A stretch of 64,000 nucleotides of DNA from Algibacter sp045066735 (GTDB taxonomy: Bacteria; Bacteroidota; Bacteroidia; Flavobacteriales; Flavobacteriaceae), in contig NZ_JBISHH010000022.1 in the NCBI RefSeq assembly GCF_045066735.1, positions 62,001-126,000 of the forward strand, written 5' to 3'. The translations under genes were made by a program, and so were the position numbers. Below are positions 25,930 through 33,616 of the stretch, one piece after another. Numbering within the stretch: the first letter of the stretch is position 1; every line of letters begins with the position of its first letter. The notes beneath the pieces were generated by a model, which was not told the DNA's origin, made no database searches, and saw nothing but the letters and a program-made list of their open reading frames with translations.

Positions 25930-26882
25930 TAAAAAAATTAAAGTCTCATTTATTATCTTCTATTAAAAGTAAAAAAATAAATATTTTTATACTCTTTCTG
26001 GTGTCGGCTTTTATTATCTTGATATTTAATAAATTATCTAAAGAGTATACAAATACTTTGGTGTTTAGTATAGATAAAGAACATGTGCCTTTAGAACATG
26101 TAATACTAAACGATAGTAATAATGTTTTGGCAATTACTTTAAAAACGCATGGTTTTAAATGGTTGAATTATTACATGAGTACACCTAAAGTTAAAATTGA
26201 TTTTGCTAAAGATGTGTACAGAAAAGATTCGGCTTATGTTTGGCATAAATCCATTAAATATCTAGCAAATACACAATTTGAAAATCAAGTAGAGTTGTTA
26301 AACATATCACCAGATACGCTTTATTTTAAGTATGGGGTAAACTTGGTTAAAAAGGTGCCTATTAAGTTAAAATCGAACGTGAGTTTTTCTTTAGGTTACG
26401 ACGTTTCAGGAGATTATGAAATGCAACCAGATTCGGTAACTGTAATTGGGCCTGATGTTATAGTTTCAAAACTTAAATTTATTGAAACAAAACCCGTAAA
26501 CCTAATAGATATAAAAACCGATATTACTAAAAGTTTAGAATTAGACCTTCCTAATGTGGCAGATTTAAAATTTCTAACGAAAACATCTACTTTAAAAGCA
26601 ACCGTTGAAAAGTTTACGGAAGGGAAGTTAAAAGTTCCTGTTCATGTCATTAATATACCAGATTCTTTAAGAATAAAATATTTCCCTAAAGAAATTAATG
26701 TATCTTATTACGTGAGTTTAAAAAACTTTAATAGTGTTACTGTAAAGGATTTTAAAGTGGTTTGCGATTATAGTAAAGTGACCAAAGGCTCGACCTTAAC
26801 ACCAGAGTTGGTTAAAATACCAAAGCAGGTTAAGAACGCAAGAATAAATCAACAATTAATAGAATTTATTATAACAAAATGA
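25926..26882 (+). CDS. YbbR-like domain membrane protein
   Basis: A 318-residue protein with one N-terminal transmembrane helix (~18-36) and extracytoplasmic YbbR-type beta repeats, as in VTVIGPDVIVSKLKFIETKPVNL. YbbR proteins elsewhere (CdaR) regulate the cyclic-di-AMP synthase CdaA, but no cdaA is adjacent here, so that link is not supported by context. Overlaps coaE and the glycosyltransferase by 4 bp each. Confidence 0.82.
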   Translation: MIKKLKSHLLSSIKSKKINIFILFLVSAFIILIFNKLSKEYTNTLVFSIDKEHVPLEHVILNDSNNVLAITLKTHGFKWLNYYMSTPKVKIDFAKDVYRKDSAYVWHKSIKYLANTQFENQVELLNISPDTLYFKYGVNLVKKVPIKLKSNVSFSLGYDVSGDYEMQPDSVTVIGPDVIVSKLKFIETKPVNLIDIKTDITKSLELDLPNVADLKFLTKTSTLKATVEKFTEGKLKVPVHVINIPDSLRIKYFPKEINVSYYVSLKNFNSVTVKDFKVVCDYSKVTKGSTLTPELVKIPKQVKNARINQQLIEFIITK

Positions 26883-27472
26883 TTGTAGTTGGACTTACAG
26901 GCGGTATTGGTAGTGGGAAAACAACCGTTGCAAAAATGTTTTCAGCTTTAGATGTACCCGTATACATTGCAGATTTGGAGGCTAAAAAACTGATGCGTAA
27001 ATCTAAAATTATTAAACGTAAACTCATTTCACTATTTGGTGAAGAAGCTTATTTTGGTAACGATTTAAATAAGCCATTTATTGCTAGTATTATTTTTAAC
27101 GATAAAAATATGCTAAACCAAATGAACGGCATTATACACCCCAGAGTAGCTAGGCATTTTGAAAAATGGATAGTAAAGCAAAATGCGCCGTATGTTATAA
27201 AAGAAGTGGCTATTTTGTTTGAAAATGGTGGAGATAAACTATGTGATTATGTTATTGCTGTAACCGCTCCTGAAGCTACTAGAATAGAACGCGTTTTACA
27301 TCGAGACAACACAACCAAAGAGAAGGTTAAAGCTATTATGGATAACCAATGGAGCGATTCCGAAAAGGTTAAGCGCTCTCATTATATTATAGAAAATGTA
27401 GACCTAGATAAAACTAAAAAACAGGTAGCTTCTGTACACGCTCAAATTCTTAAAAAAATACAGAAATCATAG
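26879..27472 (+). CDS. coaE: Dephospho-CoA kinase
   Basis: Final step of coenzyme A synthesis. P-loop GLTGGIGSGKTTVA (~5-18), ADLEAKKLM, IIHPRVARHFEKW, and the lid region around RVLHRDNTTKEKVKAIMDNQW. Length 197 aa is normal. Last gene of a glycosyltransferase-ybbR-coaE unit with 4-bp overlaps. Confidence 0.96.
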   Translation: MIVVGLTGGIGSGKTTVAKMFSALDVPVYIADLEAKKLMRKSKIIKRKLISLFGEEAYFGNDLNKPFIASIIFNDKNMLNQMNGIIHPRVARHFEKWIVKQNAPYVIKEVAILFENGGDKLCDYVIAVTAPEATRIERVLHRDNTTKEKVKAIMDNQWSDSEKVKRSHYIIENVDLDKTKKQVASVHAQILKKIQKS

Positions 27473-27530
27473 AATTTTAACATTTTTGTTAATGTAAGGT
27501 TAAAAGCTATTTTAGTAAATGTTAAAATGT

Positions 27531-27538
27531 TAATTTTG
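27531..27538 (+). promoter_or_regulatory. Candidate -7 element 4 nt before the kinase start
   Basis: TAATTTTG is followed by AATA and the ATG at 27543. The position implies a leaderless transcript for the two-component operon. Confidence 0.4.
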
Positions 27539-27542
27539 AATA

Positions 27543-29108
27543 ATGAGCAAACGCATAATTTTTGTTTTAATTCTGTTAATGAGTTTATCTTTAATAGGGA
27601 TAATCTCCATTCAGGCTTACTATATTAACAACTCGGTTAAGAACGAAAAGGAGCGTTTTAGAAGTAGTGTAAAAACGGCTCTTTATTATGTTTCTAACAC
27701 TATTGAAACGAAGGAAGAGGCAGAGTATGTTTACAAACTTCAGAATTTAGTTTTACAAGGGGTATCGGTAGATACGGCAGCAATTCGAAACTTAAATATT
27801 ATTCAGGAAGACTCCGATTCTAAAGAAATTGTGGTTTATAGCAGTGGTATTTTAGAAGAAAATTATAAGTTGAGTTCACCACTTTTTGATATGGGTTTAG
27901 ACACTATAAATGTAAAACGCATTTATAATGAGCGCCAAACAAGAGTGTATAGTAATAAAGAGTCGGATTTTGATATAAGTTCGAATGATAAATTATTGGT
28001 TTTAGAAAAAATGTCTACAACCGATAAAATTTTATTTGAAGATCTTTATAAAGACATTGCCCAAAGGCGACCAATTCATCAAAGAGTTTCTAGAGAAACT
28101 ATAAAAGAAATGCTTGCTCGAAAGCTGGAGGAAGATTCAATTAACATTAATTTTGAATTTGCTATTTATAGTAACGATTTGGCAACAAAAATACAGAGTG
28201 AATCTTTTGAGTATGATAAGGCTTCAACGTATGCTGTTCCAATTTTCTCTAATATGAATACGGGAAGTCCGTACAAACTATTAGTAAACTTTCCGGAAGA
28301 TGGTAAGTTTATTTTATCGACTATTATTGGCATGATTTTGCTGTCTATTGTATTTACGTTAATCATTATTATGGCGTATACAGGAGCTCTTTATCAGTTA
28401 ATGAAACAGCGTAAAATTTCGGAAATAAAAACCGATTTTATAAATAATATGACGCATGAGTTTAAAACGCCTATTGCGACTATAAATTTAGCTTTAGATT
28501 CTATTAAGAATCCTAAAATTATTGGTGATCAAGAGAAGGTAATTCGTTACCTAAATATGATTAAAGAAGAGAATAAACGTATGCATGCACAAGTAGAAAA
28601 TGTGTTGCGTATTTCTAAGCTTGAGAAAAATGAGCTTAATATTAGTAAAGAACGTGTAGATTTTCATGAGTTAATAGAAGATGCTATAACGCATGTAGAA
28701 CTTATAGTGGAAGATAGGCAAGGTTACATACATACCCACCTTGATGCCGAAAGCACATCGGTTTTAGCAAATGAAACACACTTTACAAATGTGGTGGTAA
28801 ATATTTTGGATAACGCCATTAAGTATTCGCCAGAAGCCCCAAGAATAGATGTGTATACGGAAACTGTTGGTACCAATATTATATTGAAAATAAAAGATCA
28901 AGGTAGCGGAATGAGTAAAGCTGCTGTAAAGCGTGTGTTCGAGAAATTTTATAGAGAACATACTGGAAATATACATAATGTTAAAGGCCATGGATTGGGA
29001 TTAGCATACGTGAAACGCATAGTAGATGACCATCAAGGTTATATAACAGTAGAAAGTGAAAAAGACAAAGGAAGTACCTTTACAGTAAGGCTTCCGTTAA
29101 TATCGTAA
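27543..29108 (+). CDS. Sensor histidine kinase, RprX-like
   Basis: A 521-residue inner-membrane kinase. Two transmembrane helices (~5-27 and ~256-280) enclose a ~225-residue periplasmic sensor. The HisKA box NNMTHEFKTPIATI has phospho-acceptor His305, and the HATPase domain has the N box NILDNAIKYS, G1 KIKDQGSGMS and G2 GHGLGLAYVKRI. It resembles Bacteroides RprX. The response regulator gene follows after 3 bp. The input signal is unknown. Confidence 0.93.
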   Translation: MSKRIIFVLILLMSLSLIGIISIQAYYINNSVKNEKERFRSSVKTALYYVSNTIETKEEAEYVYKLQNLVLQGVSVDTAAIRNLNIIQEDSDSKEIVVYSSGILEENYKLSSPLFDMGLDTINVKRIYNERQTRVYSNKESDFDISSNDKLLVLEKMSTTDKILFEDLYKDIAQRRPIHQRVSRETIKEMLARKLEEDSININFEFAIYSNDLATKIQSESFEYDKASTYAVPIFSNMNTGSPYKLLVNFPEDGKFILSTIIGMILLSIVFTLIIIMAYTGALYQLMKQRKISEIKTDFINNMTHEFKTPIATINLALDSIKNPKIIGDQEKVIRYLNMIKEENKRMHAQVENVLRISKLEKNELNISKERVDFHELIEDAITHVELIVEDRQGYIHTHLDAESTSVLANETHFTNVVVNILDNAIKYSPEAPRIDVYTETVGTNIILKIKDQGSGMSKAAVKRVFEKFYREHTGNIHNVKGHGLGLAYVKRIVDDHQGYITVESEKDKGSTFTVRLPLIS

Positions 29109-29111
29109 ATT

Positions 29112-29816
29112 ATGGAAGAGCATAAAAAAAGAATTTTATTAGTAGAAGATGATCCAAATTTTGGAACCGTACTCAAGGATTATTTAATGATGAATGATTA
29201 TGACGTAACCCATGCCAAAAATGGTATGGAAGGTTTTGAAAAATTTAAAAAGGATGATTTCGATTTATGTATTTTAGACGTTATGATGCCGTATAAAGAT
29301 GGCTTTACTTTAGCTAAAGAAATACGCGAAAAAAATACCGATGTGCCTATTGTTTTCCTTACGGCTAAAACTATGAAGGAAGATGTGCTTAAAGGTTATA
29401 AGGTAGGAGCAGACGACTATTTAAACAAGCCGTTTGATAGTGAAGTACTACTAATGAAAATTAAAGCTATAATTCAAAGAAAAGCGACCGAAACAGTTTC
29501 TGATAGTAAACAATTTGAGTTTAAAATTGGTGGTTTCGATTTGAATTCTAAACTTCGTTTTTTAAGTTATAACGGAGCAGAACCTGTTAAGTTATCACCT
29601 AAAGAAAATGAATTGTTACGTTTATTAGCATTGCATGAAAATGATTTAATGCCGCGTGAATTGGCACTTACAAAAATATGGAGAGACGATAATTATTTTA
29701 CGTCTAGAAGTATGGATGTTTATATCGCGAAACTGCGTAAATATTTAAAACTAGATCCAAAAGTAGAAATACTAAACATACATGGGGAAGGCTTTAGATT
29801 AGTAGTGAACAGTTAA
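29112..29816 (+). CDS. OmpR-family response regulator, RprY-like
   Basis: A 234-residue regulator. The receiver domain has acidic pocket VEDD (12-14), phospho-acceptor Asp56 (CILDVMMP), and the conserved Lys in DDYLNKPFD. The C-terminal winged helix (~130-234) includes SPKENELLRLL and TSRSMDVYIAKLRKYL. It pairs with the kinase gene 3 bp upstream. Confidence 0.95.
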   Translation: MEEHKKRILLVEDDPNFGTVLKDYLMMNDYDVTHAKNGMEGFEKFKKDDFDLCILDVMMPYKDGFTLAKEIREKNTDVPIVFLTAKTMKEDVLKGYKVGADDYLNKPFDSEVLLMKIKAIIQRKATETVSDSKQFEFKIGGFDLNSKLRFLSYNGAEPVKLSPKENELLRLLALHENDLMPRELALTKIWRDDNYFTSRSMDVYIAKLRKYLKLDPKVEILNIHGEGFRLVVNS

Positions 29817-29837
29817 TAAAGCAATTAATATATAACA

Positions 29838-29881
29838 AACAATAACCTGTCTAGTTTTTTGAAGCTAGACAGGTTATTGTT
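29838..29881 (+). terminator. Long hairpin after the response regulator
   Basis: A perfect 17-bp stem (29838-29854 with 29865-29881) encloses a 10-nt loop TTTTTTGAAG. The T-run lies in the loop, not after the stem, so classical Rho-independent termination is uncertain, but the position 21 nt after the stop suits a transcript end or a stabilising 3' hairpin. Confidence 0.6.
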
Positions 29882-30313
29882 GTTTAGAGAATAATGGTAC
29901 ACTTAGATAAACGTAAATATGAAAAAAGTTTCCAGACTTTATTAGTACTTTAGATGTCAGCTTTAACGTTTGCTTTTGATTGAGATGAATTAATCTAGGA
30001 ATAGAATTCTATTGATCAAAATATATTTTTGAAAGAAAAATTATTTCTAAAGTTGACGTAAAAGATAGTTTTTTCATAATGTTACTTTCAAAAAATAATC
30101 CGGCATACATTAGGGGTACCTCCCTTAATATCGATTTAAAAACTAGTATATGGAGCTATAATTTATAGCAATAATACTTAGTTTGTAACTTAATCAAGGG
30201 GTGTTAGCCTTTTGAAAGATTTTATTTTTATCAGAAATGTATCATGTGTAAAGTTACAAATATTCATAAATAAATAGTAAATAATACCGAATACATCTAT
30301 TTAATTTCAACAA
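29882..30313. other. Non-coding stretch between two transcription units
   Basis: About 430 bp without a convincing gene. It contains a possible decayed signal-peptide start (29919-29983), a perfect 7-bp-arm palindrome GCTATAATTTATAGC at 30155-30169, and a GGTACC-centred imperfect dyad near 30111-30125. I see no tRNA, no structured RNA I can name, and no promoter match of quality. Confidence 0.5.
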
Positions 30314-30347
30314 AAAAGCCAGACTAAAATGTTTTAGTTTGGCTTTT
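30314..30347 (-). terminator. Intrinsic terminator of the duplicated lipoprotein gene
   Basis: A 16-bp stem (30314-30329 with 30332-30347, one G.U pair) with a 2-nt loop. On the minus strand it is followed by TTTTTT, about 40 nt beyond the stop codon. Confidence 0.8.
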
Positions 30348-30389
30348 ATTATCAGTTTTTATAAAGGCTTATATGTGTTATTACTTTAA

Positions 30390-31040
30390 TTAGGGTACTG
30401 TTACAGTTTGGCAACTAAACTGTTCTTCTGGACAAGCATCTGTAATTAGACCATAGCACACTTCGTAAGTTCCTGGCTCTAGTGAAACGAAAAAGTTTCC
30501 TTGATCCCAAGCTTCACCCCAAGCTGTAGCTTTGTATTCGTTATCTAAATAATATTTTAAAATATAACCATCTTTGATGCTTGTACCGTTTAATAACTCA
30601 AAATCGGGTTTTACTTGGTAATAACCCTCAGAAAATAGCGAAATGGTAAAATCTGGGTTAAAGCAATCTTCAACCTCCACAGTTTCACAACTGCTTCTCG
30701 TTTCGGAGCAGTCGTTAGTTGTTAGTTCAAAACAAACTTCGTGGCTACCAGGATTCAATGTGGTTACAAAGGTACCTTCGTCCCATGCATCACCTAAGGC
30801 TTCATATTTGAATTCACCATCAACATAAAACTTTAAAACATAACCTTCTTTAATTTCGGTGCCATCTAAGATGTCGAATTCTGGATAAAATTCATAAGTG
30901 GTTCCTGAGATGTGTTCTGTAGTGAAGTTTGGTTTAAAACAGTCATCCGATGTATCATCATCTTCACAAGACGTAAATGTTATACAGGCGAGTAAAGTAA
31001 TGAATAATGTGCTTTTAAGGAGTGATAATGTAAGTTTCAT
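30390..31040 (-). CDS. Lipoprotein with two tandem Cys-rich repeats
   Basis: A 216-residue protein of unknown function. The leader ends TFTSC (lipobox). The mature part is two imperfect copies of an ~90-residue unit. Copy 1 runs from CFKPNFTTEHI, through YEFYPEFDILDGTEIKEGYV, to SSCETVEVED. Copy 2 runs from CFNPDFTISL, through YQVKPDFELLNGTSIKDGYI, to FSCQTVTVP. Each copy keeps four cysteines at matching positions and a conserved Gly-Asp/Glu-Ala-Trp-Asp motif, suggesting a disulfide-stabilised beta-sandwich. Surface localisation is inferred. Followed by a strong terminator. Confidence 0.75.
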   Translation of the reverse strand: MKLTLSLLKSTLFITLLACITFTSCEDDDTSDDCFKPNFTTEHISGTTYEFYPEFDILDGTEIKEGYVLKFYVDGEFKYEALGDAWDEGTFVTTLNPGSHEVCFELTTNDCSETRSSCETVEVEDCFNPDFTISLFSEGYYQVKPDFELLNGTSIKDGYILKYYLDNEYKATAWGEAWDQGNFFVSLEPGTYEVCYGLITDACPEEQFSCQTVTVP

Positions 31041-31101
31041 AATAATTATGCTATGGTTGGTTATTTCATCAATTAAAGTTTTTTTTGCAAAACCTTATGC
31101 A

Positions 31102-31109
31102 CAAATGTA
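31102..31109 (-). promoter_or_regulatory. Candidate -7 element of the duplicated lipoprotein gene
   Basis: Minus-strand TACATTTG, about 60 nt upstream of the ATG at 31040. No exact TTG at the -33 position. Confidence 0.35.
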
Positions 31110-31257
31110 CATTTAAATGACTAAAATTTTTATTCTAAAAAGTTGTTTTTTCTTTCAAAAAGAATGGTGAAGCCCGTTTTTACAAATGCTCTAAATATTT
31201 TTATTTTAATCTATGGATATAATTAAAAATTAACAATTAAGTTATCGATTTTGGAAC

Positions 31258-31287
31258 AAAAAAAACTCTTCATTATGAAGAGTTTTT
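31258..31287 (-). terminator. Intrinsic terminator of the esterase operon
   Basis: Arms 31261-31272 and 31276-31287 form a perfect 12-bp stem with a TTA loop. On the minus strand the stem is followed by a T-run. It ends the transcript of the genes from 33.6-35.5 kb downward, 43 nt after the esterase stop. Confidence 0.8.
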
Positions 31288-31329
31288 GGATGTTAAATAT
31301 TTTATTTGAAATAGGTTATAGATTCAATG

Positions 31330-31983
31330 TTATATTCTGGCAGATAACCATTCTTTTAATTCGTAAAAATTTTGAGGAGCAACGCCGTGCCCAACAGGAA
31401 ATTCAGAATACTTATGTTTTATATTTAATTTACTTAAATAAGGTGCGTTTTGTCTTGCCCAATCTACAGGTATTACTTGGTCTACACTACCATGAGAACA
31501 GTAAAAGTCTAAATGGGCATAATCTTCTTTTTGAATTGGTTTTGGAAAGATATCAGGATTTACATAGCCACTAAGTGCCACAATATTTTTAATTTTTTCA
31601 GGATAAGTAAGCGCAACAGCATAGCTTAAAATACAGCCTTGGCTAAATCCTAAAAGGGATACATTGTCTTTATTTACTGGGTAAGCTTCAATAGCTTCAT
31701 CTATAAACTTTGCAATCAAGTCGCGTGATAAAATCGCTTGTTCGTTATCACTCCATTTTCCTTTTTCAGCATCAAAATTAATGGCATACCAGGCGTTTCC
31801 ATGAGGTTGCATAGGATAAGGCGCTTTAACTGAAATAATAAAAAGCTCTTCTGGTAATTCATTGGCGAATGAGAACAAATCGTTTTCATCACTGCCATAA
31901 CCATGGAGTAAAATAAGTAAAGGCGCATTTTCTGCTAATGTTGATTTACGCGTAATATGTTCTAAAGCGAGTGATGTATTCAT
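31330..31983 (-). CDS. Alpha/beta-hydrolase, phospholipase/carboxylesterase family
   Basis: A 217-residue serine hydrolase. Oxyanion region LLILLHGYGSDENDLFSFA, nucleophile elbow LLGFSQGCILSYA (Ser), catalytic Asp in SHGSVDQVIPVDWAR and His in FPVGHGVAPQNF. It belongs to the family of acyl-protein thioesterase-like carboxylesterases (YpfH/Est types). Cytoplasmic, no signal peptide. Likely downstream member of the minus-strand cluster from 33.6 kb. Confidence 0.9.
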   Translation of the reverse strand: MNTSLALEHITRKSTLAENAPLLILLHGYGSDENDLFSFANELPEELFIISVKAPYPMQPHGNAWYAINFDAEKGKWSDNEQAILSRDLIAKFIDEAIEAYPVNKDNVSLLGFSQGCILSYAVALTYPEKIKNIVALSGYVNPDIFPKPIQKEDYAHLDFYCSHGSVDQVIPVDWARQNAPYLSKLNIKHKYSEFPVGHGVAPQNFYELKEWLSARI

Positions 31984-32021
31984 GATTGTTGAGATGTTAG
32001 TCCTTTGGGAGTTCAGTTTTA

Positions 32022-32354
32022 TTATTTACCAAGATTAGCAAACATTTTTTGATACAAGGCTCCAACCAATGGTATAGGTTGTGCTTTTTTACCAATGGCA
32101 TTTCCAAATCCAAAAACGAAAAGTACGGCAAAAAAGATGTAGAAGCCCATAGAAACCAACCAACTATCAAAACTACCAACAATGTAACCCAAAGCAAAAA
32201 AGGTAAGCCACAGCCCTAAAGATTGCCTAATATGAAAGCTAGCGAAGTTACTTCTATTTTCGTTGTTTAAATAGAATGCGATTATGGTTCCAAATATGGT
32301 TAAATAGCTAATTATAGCGTTTTTGCGCCCTATTTCAATATCTTGTGCTGTCAT
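32022..32354 (-). CDS. Small membrane protein, DUF4870/Tic20-like
   Basis: A 110-residue protein with three to four hydrophobic helices. The pattern IGRKNAIISYLTIFGTIIAF, then ASFHIRQSLGLWLTFF, then GKKAQPIPLVGALYQ is that of DUF4870-like small membrane proteins; the HIRQ motif before the second helix is characteristic. Function unknown. It is 5 bp downstream of the pseudo-dihydroorotase gene. Confidence 0.75.
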   Translation of the reverse strand: MTAQDIEIGRKNAIISYLTIFGTIIAFYLNNENRSNFASFHIRQSLGLWLTFFALGYIVGSFDSWLVSMGFYIFFAVLFVFGFGNAIGKKAQPIPLVGALYQKMFANLGK

Positions 32355-32359
32355 TTAAA

Positions 32360-33616
32360 TTATGAGTTTATAGAAACTTTATTGTTAGCAATAATACCAT
32401 AAACTTTACCTTTTAAGGCTTCACCTTCAAAAATGGCGTTTTTAGATTTTGATATCATGTTGTTTTTAGAAAAGGTGTATTTAGTATCTGGATTAAACAA
32501 TGATAAATCGGCTTTATTACCAACATTTATAGGTGTGTTTTCTATGCCAAACCTACTTTTTCCTTTGGTTAAAATATCAATAGATTTTTTTAAGGTGAAT
32601 AGAGTTTGAAGTCCTCCAAAAGCAGATTCTAAACCAATAGTGCCGTATTTAGCATGGTCGAATTCAATTTTTTTATGTTCCACATCTATGGGGTTGTGGT
32701 CACTAGTTACCATATCGATTGTACCGTCTTTAATGCCTTCAATTAAAGCATCAACATCACTTTGCATGCGTAGTGGAGGTAAAACTTTATAATGTGTATT
32801 GAAGTCGTTTAATATATTATCTGTAAAATATAAATTGTGAATAGCTACGCTACAGGTAATATTTAATTTTTTTTGTTTAGCTTCTCTTATTAAAGCTACC
32901 GATTTTGCAGTTGAAATGGTTGGTATATGTAATTTTCCGCCTGCGTACTCTAATAAAAATATATCGCGAGCTATTTGTAGTTCTTCTGCAATAGCTGGTA
33001 TACCTTTTAGTCCAAGCGTGGTACTTGTAATATTTTCGTTCATTACACCGTGTCCCGCAATTTTATTTTCTTGCGGAAAAGCACAAATTAATCCATCAAA
33101 ATTACTTGCGTATTGTAGAGCAATTTTCATTAAATTAGGGTTAGAGATTGGCTTTTTATAATCGTAAAAGGCAACGGCTCCAGCAGATTTCATGTCAAAT
33201 AATTCTGCTAAATCTTCACCTTTACTTCCAACAGTTAATGCTCCAATTGGTAATAAACTTACGGCATGGTTTTGCGCTTTAGCATTTACAAATGTAATAT
33301 TAGAGTTAGAGTCTATTACCGGGTTGCTATTCGCATTCATAGCTACTGCAGTAAAACCAGATGCAGCGGCTGTTTTTAATCCATTTTCTATGGTATCACG
33401 TTCTTCAAAACCAGGCTCGCCAAAACTCACACTACTATCAAACCAACCTTGAGAAATATGTAAATTATCAAGCTGAATTTCTTGATAGTTGTTCGTGTTT
33501 TTAATGGATTTTGAAATGGAAGTAATCAGGCCATTTTCAATTAATATATCCTGAGTACTGTTATGAAACTCGCTTTTAGAATCTATTATCGTGGCCGATT
33601 TGATAAGTATGTTCAT
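32360..33616 (-). CDS. Dihydroorotase homologue, probably non-catalytic (PyrC')
   Basis: A 418-residue amidohydrolase-fold protein that aligns along its length with type I dihydroorotase, but the metal ligands are gone. The DxHxH site reads DSSVS (in WFDSSVSFGEPG). The later His positions read VMNENIT, HIPTIS and AIHNLYF. Only the catalytic Asp region VTSDHNPI remains. This is the pattern of PyrC' subunits, which in Pseudomonas support aspartate carbamoyltransferase assembly. pyrB is 9.5 kb away in this window. It overlaps the BatA-type gene by 4 bp. Confidence 0.85.
   Translation of the reverse strand: MNILIKSATIIDSKSEFHNSTQDILIENGLITSISKSIKNTNNYQEIQLDNLHISQGWFDSSVSFGEPGFEERDTIENGLKTAAASGFTAVAMNANSNPVIDSNSNITFVNAKAQNHAVSLLPIGALTVGSKGEDLAELFDMKSAGAVAFYDYKKPISNPNLMKIALQYASNFDGLICAFPQENKIAGHGVMNENITSTTLGLKGIPAIAEELQIARDIFLLEYAGGKLHIPTISTAKSVALIREAKQKKLNITCSVAIHNLYFTDNILNDFNTHYKVLPPLRMQSDVDALIEGIKDGTIDMVTSDHNPIDVEHKKIEFDHAKYGTIGLESAFGGLQTLFTLKKSIDILTKGKSRFGIENTPINVGNKADLSLFNPDTKYTFSKNNMISKSKNAIFEGEALKGKVYGIIANNKVSINS

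Noticed and set aside
31251..31574. Plus-strand open frame overlapping the esterase 3' end
   Set aside because: Begins inside the esterase terminator and continues antisense to the catalytic His region of the esterase; no coding character of its own.
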